Source: Bolinopsis microptera
Taxonomy: Eukaryota > Ctenophora > Tentaculata > Lobata > Bolinopsidae
Length of the DNA: 64,000 nt
Direction of reading: 5' to 3'
Assembly: GCF_026151205.1 (NCBI RefSeq)
Contig: NC_087073.1
Coordinates: 10,454,636 to 10,518,635 of the forward strand
The notes below the pieces were generated by a model, which was not told where the DNA came from, did no database searches, and worked only from the letters and a program-made list of their open reading frames with translations. Positions within the stretch are counted from its first letter, which is position 1; every line of letters begins with the position of its first letter. Made by a program: the position numbers and the translations under genes. Below are positions 1-12,800 of this stretch, one piece after another.

Positions 1-338
1 TCGATGTGAGGTCGAACTAGAGTTCTGTAGACATTTAGCATAACAAATTTGTTACGGCAGATCAAACTTCGTTTGATCCAGCCTATAACAGACTTTGCTT
101 TTTTCACGGACTTATCTATATGATCACTCCAGTCCAGGTTTCTGGTAGTTAGAACTCCAAGATCCTTTTCTGCCTTCACTTGGGGGAGGCGTTCCCCATT
201 CATGAAGTACTCGTGCATTGGATTGTTACGCCCAATATGTAGTACCTTACACTTGCCATCCTTCACATTGAATCTTAGGAGCCATTCCTTCTCCCACGCA
301 TTGAGTTTCAGTATATCATCTTGTGCAACACTGTGCTT
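1..338 (-). mobile_element. LINE reverse transcriptase fragment (thumb/connection region)
   Basis: The minus strand from 338 to the window edge reads about 112 codons without a stop. The reading contains DDILKLNAWEKEWLLRFNV, KCKVLHIGRNNPMHEYFMNG, EKDLGVLTTRNLDWSDHI, KKAKSVIGWIKRS and YRTLVRPHI. This is the stretch just after the catalytic core in CR1/Jockey/Rex-type non-LTR reverse transcriptases. The catalytic FADD box would lie at higher coordinates and is absent, so the copy is broken at 338; the rest toward its 3' end lies outside the window. The lack of stops suggests a fairly young insertion. The clade is not resolved. Confidence 0.85.
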
Positions 339-1615
339 ATAAAAATTATAATCTATTCTCCGTAAACTTACATTGGAGCCCTATTGCATAGGGGTGTATT
401 GTATGTATACAATATGTATACATACAATATACACAATGACAATGTGTACTTTTCCACAGGTCCCCCACTGTACAACCACACACCAGCGTTATCTCCGGTC
501 ATGGTAATGGCATGTGGAGAGGTGACTGTGATATTATGGAAATGCTACCCCTTGTTCCTTAGTGTTTATTCCAACACGTGACAGCCACTCTGGTTGATAT
601 TGCATTGCCGCAAACTGGTTGGTCAGCCAATGTCACGTGTCAAAACAAACACCTCCAGCTCCTTGCTATAACACATTATTTGTAGCAGTGATCACGAGTT
701 TTAAAATCATACACTATGCTCATATTTTAGTGGAAGGAATGCCTGGGAGAATATGCTAATATTACCTCTATTGTAACAATTTGTCTAGATATTATGGCCC
801 AAATTTCATGTTAAACTCTCAGATTGCGTGGTTCTATCTCTATCCCTAGTTACTTCTATCTATATGCCCCTATTATTTGTAAATATCTCTGTTCATTTGT
901 CCGTAATGGAACATTTTAAAACTACAAGTAGCGCTTCACTGTTTGTATATAATAATGAATGTTAATATACGCGTGACACAACTATGTACATATAAACGGA
1001 ATTTATTGAACTCGAGGATGGCAAAACTAAGATTGCATCCACGAAACTGATGCTAGCTGAAATCTTACACAACACAAGTACCAGGGAATATAATTATTAT
1101 ACATCAGTAGATTCAGTACATACCAGTCCTAGTTACCCAGTTTGATGTATATCAAGTCTGAAAGTAGAACTCCAGACCTTGCTTTAACATGAGGATTAAT
1201 GAATTAGATACATCAGCTCCATGCTTGAAATGCTTCTCGTTTAAATTGACGTCACGATCTCTCCGACCTCTTTATTTCTTGAGTCCATTAAGATATAGAG
1301 CGGAGCGAGAGCTTGATCAAGCATTTCAATTTTGCACTGTTACTATTAATAGGACCGGTTCATTTTGACAAGGTCTAATGACACGCTCACTGGTATTTGC
1401 CCGACTCTGATCGGAAAGTGAAAGTGCAGGAATGCAAGGTAAACATTAAACAAGATACCTTATATTAATGTTATACACGCTGTACAATACCCTGTTTTCA
1501 GCTCCTCGTATAGTGCGTGACAGAAAAGGACGGCTTTAGAATTGAGACCATTGAAAAGGAAGAATAATATACACATTACACAATGAATATCCGGTAAAGA
1601 CAAAGTAAAGATCTA
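339..1615. other. Intergenic, no gene seen
   Basis: AT-rich sequence without a convincing coding exon. A short ATGTATACA-rich patch lies near 400-430. Reading frames here are short and show no codon pattern or motif. Confidence 0.5.
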
Positions 1616-4600
1616 TTGTAGTACACTAGTAAGTAGAAGGTACTGGCTACTGGTCTACTGTAGTACACTAGTAAGTAGTAGGTACTGGCTAATGTAGTAC
1701 ACTAGTAAGTAGTAGGTACTGGCTACTGGTCTACTGTAGTACACTAGTAAGTAGTAGGTACTGGTCTACTGTTGAGTGTAGTACACTAGTAAGTAGTAGG
1801 TACTTGCTACTGAAGTACACTAGTAAGTAGTAGGTACTGGCTACTGGTCTACTGTAGTACACTAGTAAGTAGTAGGTACTGGTCTACTGTAGTACACTAG
1901 TAAGTAGTAGGTACTGGTCTACTGTAGTACACTAGTAAGTAGTAGGTACTGGCTACTGGTTTACTGTAGTACACTAGTAAGTAGTAGGTACTTGCTACTG
2001 TAGTACACTAGTAAGTAGTAGGTACTGGCTACTGGTCTACTGTAGTGCACTAGTAAGTAGTAGGTACTGGCTAATGTAGTACACTAGTAAGTAGTAGGTA
2101 CTGGCTACTGGTTTACTGTAGTACACTAGTAAGTAGTAGGTACTGGCTACTGGTCTACTGTAGTGCACTAGTAAGTAGTAGGTACTGGCTACTGGTCTAC
2201 TGTAGTGCACTAGTAAGTAGTAAGTACTGGCTAATGTAGTACACTAGTAAGTAGTAAGTACTGGCTAATGTAGTACACTAGTAAGTAGTAGGTACTGGCT
2301 ACTGGTTTACTGTAGTACACTAGTAAATAGTAGGTACTGGCTACTGGTCTACTGTAGTGCACTAGTAAGTAGTAGGTACTGGCTAATGTAGTACACTAGT
2401 AAGTAGTAGGTACTGGTCTACTGTAGTACACTAGTAAGTAGTAGGTACTGGTCTACTGTAGTACACTAGTAAGTAGTAGGTACTGGTCTACTGTAGTACA
2501 CTAGTAAGTAGTAGGTACTGGTCTACTGTAGTACACTAGTAAGTAGTAGGTACTGGTCTACTGTAGTACACTAGTAAGTAGTAGGTACTGGCTACTGGTC
2601 TACTGTAGTACACTAGTAAGTAGTAGGTACTGGTCTACTGTAGTGCACTAGTAAGTAGTAGGTACTGGTCTACTGTTGAGTGTAGTACACTAGTAAGTAG
2701 TAGGTACTTGCTACTGAAGTACACTAGTAAGTAGTAGGTACTGGCTACTGGTCTACTGTAGTACACTAGTAAGTAGTAGGTACTGGTCTACTGTAGTACA
2801 CTAGTAAGTAGTAGGTACTGGTCTACTGTAGTACACTAGTAAGTAGTAGGTACTGGCTACTGGTTTACTGTAGTACACTAGTAAGTAGTAGGTACTTGCT
2901 ACTGTAGTACACTAGTAAGTAGTAGGTACTGGCTACTGGTCTACTGTAGTGCACTAGTAAGTAGTAGGTACTGGCTAATGTAGTACACTAGTAAGTAGTA
3001 GGTACTGGCTACTGGTTTACTGTAGTACACTAGTAAGTAGTAGGTACTGGCTACTGGTCTACTGTAGTGCACTAGTAAGTAGTAGGTACTGGCTACTGGT
3101 CTACTGTAGTGCACTAGTAAGTAGTAAGTACTGGCTAATGTAGTACACTAGTAAGTAGTAAGTACTGGTTAATGTAGTACACTAGTAAGTAGTAGGTACT
3201 GGCTACTGGTTTACTGTAGTACACTAGTAAATAGTAGGTACTGGCTACTGGTCTACTGTAGTGCACTAGTAAGTAGTAGGTACTGGCTAATGTAGTACAC
3301 TAGTAAGTAGTAGGTACTGGTCTACTGTAGTACACTAGTAAGTAGTAGGTACTGGTCTACTGTAGTACACTAGTAAGTAGTAGGTACTGGTCTACTGTAG
3401 TACACTAGTAAGTAGTAGGTACTGGTCTACTGTAGTACACTAGTAAGTAGTAGGTACTGGTCTACTGTAGTACACTAGTAAGTAGTAGGTACTGGCTAAT
3501 GTAGTACACTAGTAAGTAGTAGGTACTGGCTACTGGTCTACTGTAGTACACTAGTAAGTAGTAGGTACTGGTCTACTGTAGTGCACTAGTAAGTAGTAGG
3601 TACTGGTCTACTGGTTTACTGTAGTACACTAGTAAGTAGTAGGTACTGGCTACTGGTCTACTGTAGTACACTAGTAAGTAGTAGGTACTGGTCTACTGTA
3701 GTACACTAGTAAGTAGTAGGTACTGGTCTACTGTAGTACACTAGTAAGTAGTAGGTACTGGTCTACTGTAGTACACTAGTAAGTAGTAGGTACTGGTCTA
3801 CTGTAGTACACTAGTAAGTAGTAGGTACTGGTCTACTGTAGTACACTAGTAAGTAGTAGGTACTGGCTAATGTAGTACACTAGTAAGTAGTAGGTACTGG
3901 CTACTGGTCTACTGTAGTACACTAGTAAGTAGTAGGTACTGGTCTACTGTAGTGCACTAGTAAGTAGTAGGTACTGGTCTACTGGTTTACTGTAGTACAC
4001 TAGTAAGTAGTAGGTACTGGCTACTAGTCTACTGTAGTACACTAGTAAGTAGTAGGTACTGGTCTACTGTAGTGCACTAGTAAGTAGTAGGTACTGGTCT
4101 ACTGGTTTACTGTAGTACACTAGTAAGTAGTAGGTACTGGCTACTGGTCTACTGTAGTGCACTAGTAAGTAGTAAGTACTGGCTAATGTAGTACACTAGT
4201 AAGTAGTAAGTACTGGCTAATGTAGTACACTAGTAAGTAGTAGGTACTGGCTACTGGTCTACTGTAGTGCACTAGTAAGTAGTAGGTACTGGCTAATGTA
4301 GTACACTAGTAAGTAGTAGGTACTGGTCTACTGTAGTACACTAGTAAGTAGTAGGTACTGGTCTACTGTAGTACACTAGTAAGTAGTAGGTACTGGTCTA
4401 CTGTAGTACACTAGTAAGTAGTAGGTACTGGCTAATGTAGTACACTAGTAAGTAGTAGGTACTGGCTACTGGTATACTGTAGTACACTAGTAAGTAGTAG
4501 GTACTGGTCTACTGTAGTGCACTAGTAAGTAGTAGGTACTGGTGTATTGGTTTACTGTAGTACACTAGTAAGTAGTAGGTACTGGCTACTGGTCTACTGT

Positions 4601-5062
4601 AGTACACTAGTAAGTAGTAGGTACTGGCTAATGTAGTACACTAGTAAGTAGTAGGTACTGGCTACTGGTCTACTGTAGTACACTAGTAAGTAGTAGGTAC
4701 TGGTCTACTGTAGTGCACTAGTAAGTAGTAGGTACTGGTCTACTGGTTTACTGTAGTACACTAGTAAGTAGTAGGTACTGGCTACTAGTCTACTGTAGTA
4801 CACTAGTAAGTAGTAGGTACTGGTCTACTGTAGTGCACTAGTAAGTAGTAGGTACTGGTCTACTGTAGTGCACTAGTAAGTAGTAGGTACTGGTCTACTG
4901 GTTTACTGTAGTACACTAGTAAGTAGTAGGTACTGGCTACTGGTCTACTGTAGTGCACTAGTAAGTAGTAGGTACTGGCTAATGTAGTACACTACTACTA
5001 GTAAGAAGTAGGTACTGGATACTACCTGGTAGTACTGTAGTACACAGGTAGGTACTAGCTAG
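1616..5062. repeat. Satellite of ~34/35/42-bp monomers with a 904-bp higher-order period
   Basis: A 3.4-kb uninterrupted array built on TAGTACACTAGTAAGTAGTA followed by GGTACTGG. Monomers differ in the linker: TCTACTG gives 35 bp, CTACTGGTCTACTG gives 42 bp and CTAATG gives 34 bp. Rare marker variants recur at one spacing: GTTGAG at 1771 and 2675, and AAATAG at 2325 and 3229, both 904 bp apart. A block of monomers was therefore duplicated as a unit. The monomer contains the palindrome ACTAGT. The array decays at 4990-5062. No gene lies inside. Confidence 0.97.
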
Positions 5063-6009
5063 ACAGTGGATACAGAGAGTGTGAAGCGTGTTAAGGAGAT
5101 GTACACATGTGAAGTGTGCACAATGCGTGTGCTAATACAATCATACAGCTGATACCACGTGTTTTGTAGTAATGAACAAAAGCCTCCCTACACAACTCAA
5201 AGGTACCTTTGTCTTAGCAATCAACTTTCATTCTGAAGAATACTGTGCTTTTCCGCCGGATGAAAATAATTCTCTCAAAATCGACTCACTCGATAATTGT
5301 TTCATTAATTGATTAATTATGGTGTGACGTAGATATCATAATTATCGAGCTGGTATTAAATGTGTAAATGTGTCCTTGACCTTATTACACACTAATTAAC
5401 AAGATAGAAGTATTGTTTTGAGGTTGTGTATTAATAAATTCGTGCTATAATGCGTCTCATCAATTTAGGACAATTATAGATAGCGATAATTGAAATTTAA
5501 AATTAAATGAGTTACGAGATTATTATAAATCTATGAATAGCAAGGTACACGATGATCATGAGGAGCAAAAGTTTGGTGGTAAAATTAATTTCTCTCGTTA
5601 AAATTTCGAGTCGGTAGCCGCACCAATTGCTTCGATTAATGACAGCCTAATAATTTCTTTTCTAAATAAATTTGTAAGGAGCTGCTAAAGGAGTGGAAAC
5701 AAGGAGCTGAGGGGAATGGTACAGTGGACTGCAAGAAATGGTGCAGATCTAAATTTTGTAGGGGAAATTGTTCATTATCACCTTCAATTTAATTACCTGT
5801 AGCTCACTCACTGCGGAGCCTTGTAATAGTGGTTTTCAGAGCTAAGAGCCAGGCTTTTTGTTGGTCACAGACTGATGAGGTAACCTTGGATAATATAGAC
5901 TATAATAGATAATATAGACTATAATAGACTATAATAGAGGAGTTTAGCTGTATCAAAATAATGGATAATAATATGGGATTGGAGTGCAGCTTTATCTTCT
6001 TATAATGTG
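5063..6009. other. Intergenic, no gene seen
   Basis: AT-rich non-coding sequence. The only structure noted is a short ATAATAGACTAT-type repeat around 5888-5940. Confidence 0.5.
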
Positions 6010-6017
6010 TCCGTGTC

Positions 6018-6435
6018 GGGGGGAATGCAACGTCAACAGCTACATTACTCCTTCATACTAAAAAAGCCGATTCTAGATATTTTACCTGTATAAGAAACCA
6101 ATAAAATATGGGCGTGGCCGGTGGGGACCGAAGATGGAAGAGTTGGAAGCCGAAATTTTTTTTGGTGGTCTTTGAACCTAAGGATCAACAGATAAGAACA
6201 TAATCATAATTATTCAAGGACATTTTGTTTTTTTGAACCGGTCTAACTTACATAGACGTGAATATCTTGAATATTTATCGAATAATGATAATCTAAAATT
6301 TCAAGACATATTAATGTCAATTAATGTCAATTAATGTCAATTAATGTCAATTAATGTCAATTAATGTCAATTAATGTCAATGTCAGTTTGGGGTTTTTAT
6401 GGAATACTGACATTAATTGACGTTGCATTCCCCCC
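6018..6435. mobile_element. 418-bp MITE with 19-bp perfect terminal inverted repeats and 8-bp target duplication
   Basis: The left end GGGGGGAATGCAACGTCAA (6018-6036) is repeated exactly in inverse at 6417-6435. Outside it, TCCGTGTC occurs directly at 6010-6017 and again at 6436-6443, a perfect 8-bp target-site duplication. There is no transposase, so the element is non-autonomous. An 8-bp duplication fits the hAT or P superfamilies; the G-rich terminus is not one I recognise. The right half holds seven TTAATGTCAA repeats. A minus-strand frame across the right end (6357-6575) is not a gene. Confidence 0.9.
6311..6380. repeat. 10-bp minisatellite TTAATGTCAA x7
   Basis: Seven perfect tandem copies of TTAATGTCAA inside the right half of the MITE, followed by a partial copy and an inverted ACATTAATTGAC next to the right terminus. 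Expansion within the element may have begun from the subterminal TTGACGTT/TTAATGTCAA similarity. Confidence 0.97.
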
Positions 6436-6443
6436 TCCGTGTC

Positions 6444-7320
6444 CCCTGGGGTTTGTACATACGAGTCTACTGATAATCCTTTCAGTCTCAACAAAGTAAT
6501 TTGTTCACAATAGACAATAATTAGAAACGAAAATGACTCATGACTTTCGTTTTTTCGTGAGAAAATGTTCACCAAGTAGTCTTGAAGGAAAGCTCACATT
6601 TTACCTCAGTAACATATTATTACGTATACACTATGGGATAAAATAAGGAATTTTCACCACCATGGGCTTCTACAGTCTACACACGTCTATTAGTTTGAAT
6701 AATAATTGAGTCCATGAGACCAGGTATAGGGCTACAAACCGGCTCAGTCAGCGATTCAAATAGCTTGTACATAGGTTAATTAAGCTTTAATTAATTAGCT
6801 TGTACATAGGTTAATTAAGGTACATAGGTTAATTAAGATCTAATAATTTACACTGTTGAGTAATCAAGTGGTGCAATAGTGCTGCTCGACGCGTGGGTAG
6901 GTCCACCTTGTGTATTATCATTAATGTTAACAGCGTTAAATCTAAGTTCGTCCACCACGCACTGACCACACTACATAATATAGACAATGACACTAGATAT
7001 ATATAAGTGCCCAGTAAATATTATATACATTAAATTTATTTGAGGTTGTGTATTGTAGAAGACTAAATGTCCGGTATAAAGGACGTAATGACAAAAACAA
7101 TCTTGGTATCATACTCAATACTGGCTCAGTAAACCCGATCAAAGATTATTAATTATTATAATCATTCAATACATGTCATTTGCAAATATATACTACTACA
7201 TCCTCCAAGGAAACCCTGAATACACCAGTGCAGAGTTTATTCCAACTAATTGATTTGTCGAAGATTTACTCGGAAATGGTATAGTCCAATTCGAAATCAA
7301 ATTTTAAAATACACATTACC
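6444..7320. other. Intergenic, short GTACATAGGTTAATTAAG repeat
   Basis: Non-coding and AT-rich. At about 6765-6838 the 18-mer GTACATAGGTTAATTAAG occurs three times. No gene was found. Confidence 0.5.
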
Positions 7321-7493
7321 ATGCCATTGCGACAAGAGAATACCGGGAAATGCGTTATTTGCTATAAGTTGGTAGAAAAATTGCCATCGACAGAAGTCTC
7401 GCCAATTACAAGATTAAATCGCCAAGAAAATATGAACCATTTTAAATGCAGTCTGACAAGAGCTGCAAGCTTTCTGGAAGACAAGACTGCATC
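7321..7493 (+). CDS. Possible first coding exon, unknown protein
   Basis: ATG at 7321 opens 57 codons ending at a good donor (ATC|GTAAGTC, GT at 7494). The peptide begins MPLRQENTGKCVICYKLVEK and later has HFKCSLTRAASFLED. The CVIC pair and the later H..C could form a small zinc site. Codon use and the consensus donor favour a real exon, but the downstream exons were not found. The family is not recognised. It could also be part of an old transposon gene, since short CxxC modules start many of these. Confidence 0.35.
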
Positions 7494-8527
7494 GTAAGTC
7501 GTAACTTGAATATTAGGCTGTGGAGGTTATCCACCTGCAAGATTTAGAAATATGGAGAGTAACAGAGTATTTGAAGAAGTTAAACCATTGTTTAAATGGT
7601 ATAGTAAATGGACGGTACAGTCTGTACCGTACCAATCAGGAAGTCATTGGCTCGCTCCCTAGAAGGTAAGCTCAAGTTACAAGCCAGAAATATTCGAGTG
7701 GACATGGACACATACCATATAATAAGTAAGAATTAAGTCAGTGCAAGTTTTCAATCTTTCCCAACTGATTGCCATGACAACAAGTACAGATGTACTGGTG
7801 TACACTGAGCAACATTGACACTCTTTATCTCAATCTGTTAATCTTGTAGTGAGTAACACCACTTATATATAATCTATAGCAGGACCCTCACTTTATACTG
7901 CTATAAGCATCGTATTGTACAGTGTACTGTATGCTGCTACTCAGTAAAAACTAAACACTTACGTACGGCATTTTATTATTATCACGAAAAATAACGTTCT
8001 GATGAAATATCATACACTCCCCATCAAGGAGCGGACATCGTTGTTGAACATGCTGGACATGTTGAACATGTTGGAGCAGGTTTAAACTGCTCTAAGAGAT
8101 ATTTAAAGAGCCGTCCGCGTCTGCTCGTTCAACCTAATTATGCTAGGGAATCTTGATCTTGTCGCTGCTAATTATGCAAGGAAAGGCATAGTTCTAGTTT
8201 CGAGTAACCTTCCGTTCCCAGACTGTCAACTGACATAATATTTAAAATCTACACTCTACAATACTCTACTCCAATGATAGGGTGACTGATCTGAGATTTG
8301 TTCCGCCAGTTTATTGTTGAAAATAATTTGCAGATGCGCACTGCGCAGGGTAAAGATAAAGTTGCAATTTTAACATAATCAATAAGCTATATAAATAATG
8401 GGCCTGTTTTATTTACTGTTGCAGCACGACAACCACCCAGCCTGAGAATACTGAATACCTAGACCATATAAGAACTAATCCTACCGAGTGCTTGATGGTT
8501 ACATGGTTTTTATCTGAAATGCAAGTC
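7494..8527. other. No gene seen
   Basis: Intronic or intergenic sequence after the candidate exon. A short possible exon bounded by AG and GTAAGC lies at about 7638-7664 but is too small to support. Confidence 0.4.
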
Positions 8528-8769
8528 AGCAGCTACTTGACTAGGCCATATTTGCAGCTACACACTACAATTGTAGCAGCAGCTACTTGACTAGGCCATA
8601 TTTGCAGCTACACACTACAATTATAGCAGCAGCTACTTGACTAGGCCATATTTGAAGCTACACACTACAATTGTAGCAGCAGCTACTTGACTAGGCCATA
8701 TTTGAAGCTACACACTGCAATTATAACAGCAGCTACTTGACTAGGCCATATTTGCAGCTACACTCGAAG
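8528..8769. repeat. 50-bp minisatellite, five copies
   Basis: AGCTACTTGACTAGGCCATA recurs at 8531, 8581, 8631, 8681 and 8731, an exact 50-bp period. Copies differ at a few sites (TTGCAGC/TTGAAGC, TTGTAGC/TTATAGC). No coding function is visible. Confidence 0.95.
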
Positions 8770-9106
8770 CTACAATTATAGCTGAATGTGTAGGTCTCAG
8801 ATTCCAGAGACCTTTAGCTATAACTCAGCACCTTAAAAATATTTTACCTCGATCTGAAACTTGTATCCCAAATTTTCAATAAGTCCCGCTGTGCGAGGTC
8901 TGTTCTACGTGGCAGTGGTAAAATGGAACACGTTTACAGAATACAGATCAATTTCAAATTTGTATCTTAACTAAACATGTCTCAACATCTTTCAAATGAG
9001 AGGAGTAGTTCCATGATAATTATTAGCGATAAGTAACTAAGTAACAGCTACATAATCAATAATTATTATATATCATCAAGCTGGTGCACACTACATGTAA
9101 TTTATA

Positions 9107-9186
9107 TCCTACCCCGCCCAGTGCTCCACCATCACATGATATACTATCCTACCCCGCCCAGTGCTCCAACATCACATGATGTTCAG
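9107..9186. repeat. Short tandem duplication
   Basis: ATCCTACCCCGCCCAGTGCT followed by CCA, C or A, and CATCACATGAT occurs twice in succession. The overlapping reading frames (9121-9486 plus, 9224-9439 minus) show no protein features. Confidence 0.8.
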
Positions 9187-9666
9187 GACGCACACCTGAG
9201 AAACTCTACACACACAGCTTCTGTTAGAGTACAATGTGCACAGCCCCCCACCATAAGTAACAATGTGTTTCATGCAGACACCCGGGCAGCTGTAATCCAG
9301 CAGCCCACAAGTAATCATGTGTCTTTAGTCGGGAGGTGTGGTTTGGTGGGGTGTGGTGGGGTGATCTCCCGTGAAGTAGACAGTAAGTGTAGGATGGTGT
9401 GTAGAGGGACTCCAGCCTCCGCCGCCAGCTGTACGACAACTATAGTTCTATTGAATGTGATACTATTTAGCAGTCTGATAATGTAAAATATTGTTGAACT
9501 GGGCCCGTTATATTCAGACTTTGTAAGACTAGAAACTAGAGCTGGTTAATAACAGATCAGGTCATCTTAAATATACCGAGAGCGAGGGAGTTAAGCCCAG
9601 TTTTAATCGCGTACGTGATGAGTATAGACATAGAGAGTGTACAATGTAACAATTTAAATTGTGGAT

Positions 9667-9833
9667 ACACGTGTCCTAAATCACGTGTCCTAAATCACGT
9701 GTCCTACGTCACTGAATCACGTGTCCTACGTCACGTGTCTTACGTCACTGAATCACGTGTGTTAACTGCTAAGTCACGTGTCCTACGTCATTATTATGAA
9801 ATTATCCACCAACTCACAGCTCAAAACACGTGT
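9667..9833. promoter_or_regulatory. Cluster of eight CACGTG and four TACGTCA motifs
   Basis: CACGTG starts at 9668, 9682, 9696, 9718, 9732, 9754, 9775 and 9827. TACGTCA starts at 9705, 9727, 9741 and 9784. CACGTG is the canonical E-box of bHLH-zip factors and TACGTCA resembles a CRE/bZIP half site. Spacings of 14 and 21-22 bp reflect tandem growth of a TCACGTGTCCTA unit. It could be a regulatory array or simply a minisatellite whose unit happens to carry these palindromes. No promoter was identified next to it. Confidence 0.55.
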
Positions 9834-9835
9834 GA

Positions 9836-12800
9836 TTAGTAACAGTAGGTTATAAGTAAGCGGGTACACAATGAAATAATTAAACACTTCTTTGTCAAAC
9901 TAAGAAGGGCCTTGGAACCATAAACAATAGATCGTAGAAAAAAGTAACTTGGCTATAACATTAACATAGGATTGTGATTGGATTTAAACCAAGATGAACT
10001 ATCACGGTACATCACTTCGGCTCCATTTGAATTATCGTAGAAGGATAATGCAGTGCCGGTCTCGCAGAACGACCAAACCCTTATCTTTTTTAATTAGTAT
10101 TAAGTCAAATAATATAACTATATAATGCTGCAGGTCAAGAGCCACCAAACCCATGACCTTAGCTTCATCTTAATTAGTATATTTAAATTAGTAAATTATA
10201 GCTAGTGTATTTTAATTAGTTTAGTAAGATAATGTTAGGCTAGTGTTGCAGAACGACTGCAACTTAATCTGAGGTCCACAGTCATATCAGTGCCGTTATT
10301 ATAACAAGTAAAGGTAAGAGGCTATGAATAGATAGAGGAGTATAATAGAGGAGATAACACAGAGGAGATACAGGATATAGAGGAGTGCTGGGAGGAAGAA
10401 GGGGGAGGAGTTACTAGGTGTATACTAGTTACTTGTAGTATAGTCTACAGTGTAGATAAGAGATGTACTAAATATGTACATGTTACAACACTATGTAGTT
10501 GGGCAGGAAAGTGTCTGTTATCTAATACAATTAATCATCAGTATCAGCTCGGTAACACCCCGTACTGTGTTGGTAGCACTCCGTGTATTTCTACTGAATA
10601 GTCCAGAATTTCAATCCGACTCAGATTACTTCCTTTTCATTGAGATTGACTGATACTTCAATTTCAGCGTTACGTTAAATACAGTCCCGTACCTACTACC
10701 TACCTACCAAAGTTTGGACTTCTCTCCTTGCAGTCATTAATCAGTGTTCAAACACAATGTAACAATAACATGCACAATGCACTGGAGCTCTTACAAGAAC
10801 TTAATAGAATTGTTAGACTGACAAGGAATTTATCATGATCATAACAACTGGTCCTTATTTATTATATATAATTAGCCTTCAAACTCATGATAATTAATTA
10901 CAACAATGAACAGTGAAACAGATGGAGAGTTTACAATTAGCCTCGTTAATTGCGTTCCTATGGCCGTTTTCATTAGCAAATGTCACAACAGTACTTGGCA
11001 TGAAGGAGACGATCATTACCAAAAACAATGATTAAAACATATTTGCAGGCTAAGAACAGTGGTCACAAGGACCACTACCGAGCAATAACCACGCACACAT
11101 TCTCTAAGTATTTTGTTAAAGTTAAACGGTGGGGGGTGTGGAATTGCAGTGGTAATTTACTACGAGCACACTGTCGCTTGTCTTTGAATACAGTTGTAAA
11201 CAGTGCGTTATGGCTATTCTGTGACGTCACGTATTTTAGTTAGGAAAGTCAGGGTCACTAGGTTGGAAGATCTTAATTTTTAGTCCTGAGTAATTAGAAT
11301 TACGGAACTAAAGTACCAAGAATAATGCAGTAAAGATAAATTTAAAAAGGTACATAAACTCATATAAATCGTAACACTAAGAACGACTTGATCCTAACAC
11401 TGACGACACAACATAATATTAATATTATTTGCAGTAAACAATCTGCTGCACAATCTGCGTGGTCCACTGTTTTTCCAAGAATTTCAAGACAAACATAATC
11501 ATAAAATGCAACAATATGTTCCAAAGCTGCGCTCAATATCACCATTATTTTACAGTTGTGTCATAATGTGGTAATACAGATAATATCGCAGACCGCAGTA
11601 TTCCTCACCCTACAACAGTGCAACCTGCACTTTGTACACCCAGCTCCTTATTTCCGTATATCTGAGCCAGAACAAAAAGAATTTACCCCGGCTACATCCA
11701 CGTAATTTCTTAATTTCATATAATTGGATCGCAATGGCTATTGGCTACTTGCCAGAGCAGTTCTGACGGTATATTGTGAATGTAATTTGTATGCTATAAT
11801 ATTGGTAATTACACTGGGAGCAGTTTATTAAACTCTGGAAATGTGGAAATTGGCAGAATTTTTGGTATGAATTAATTTTACTATATCTTGTATGTGATAT
11901 TTATTAAAGTCTGTTTTAATTACGGCAGGAAACCACATCCCATTGGTAAATAATGTGACGAACGAGCTTTTGTAGTTCTTCATCTAGCGCTTCTAATCTC
12001 GTTAAAGCAACAAATAAGGCTTTAATACGATTAATTTCCTCCATAGGTCAGGTAACAGAGATGGAACTTAAAATGAAACTGGATCTAGACCTCACAATAT
12101 AATAGACATTGTAAAACGGGTTACGAGGTTAGGAAAAGCAACAGTTATTATTCCCAACCGTTTAGTAACACACGACCGCTGGGCCGAGTGCAGGCAAGGC
12201 CATTACCAACAGAGTGTGAGAAAACGGTATTATGGGTAACCCATTATAAATACCACCATGCCCACAAGCAGCTGTATGACAAATGACCTTAGAAAAGAGG
12301 TGACCACAATTTCTATTGCAATGATAATAACGAGAAATTAAATGATTGTTCGTTGTTTCAAAATCGTTTAGCTCGATTCTATTAAATTCTATTACAAATC
12401 GTGTGCCTGAAATGCAATGATGCAATGTGTGCTACACCCAATATTTCTTAAATATAATTAGTTCTCTGAATACAGACTTATAGATAACGCAACGCCAAAT
12501 TCATTTCGTTGTGCACTAGATTGTACAAGAGTTCCAGATATAGCCTCTTATAACAGTGGTGTGTTTATGAAACGTGAACTTTAGACCAGACTTATCACAC
12601 CAGGAGTGCTTTATAAGTTATCGTATGAGAAATGACCTGATTTCTTGCACTTTTGGCAGTCCTTCGTCTGATATATTATTACATGTGATATTTTTGCACA
12701 TTTTGATGATGAAATTATAGCAATAATATGGAGGTTTTCAGATGTTTGCCAAGCTCAGTTTGTAAAGGTAAATGATATGCTTACTGCTTAGAAGACAAAA

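Noticed and set aside
9121-9486. 121-codon plus ORF
   Set aside because: Starts in a short duplication, no motif, opposed by an equally plausible minus frame.
10906-11031. 41-codon ORF MNSETDGEFTISLV...
   Set aside because: Short, no splice partner, no motif.
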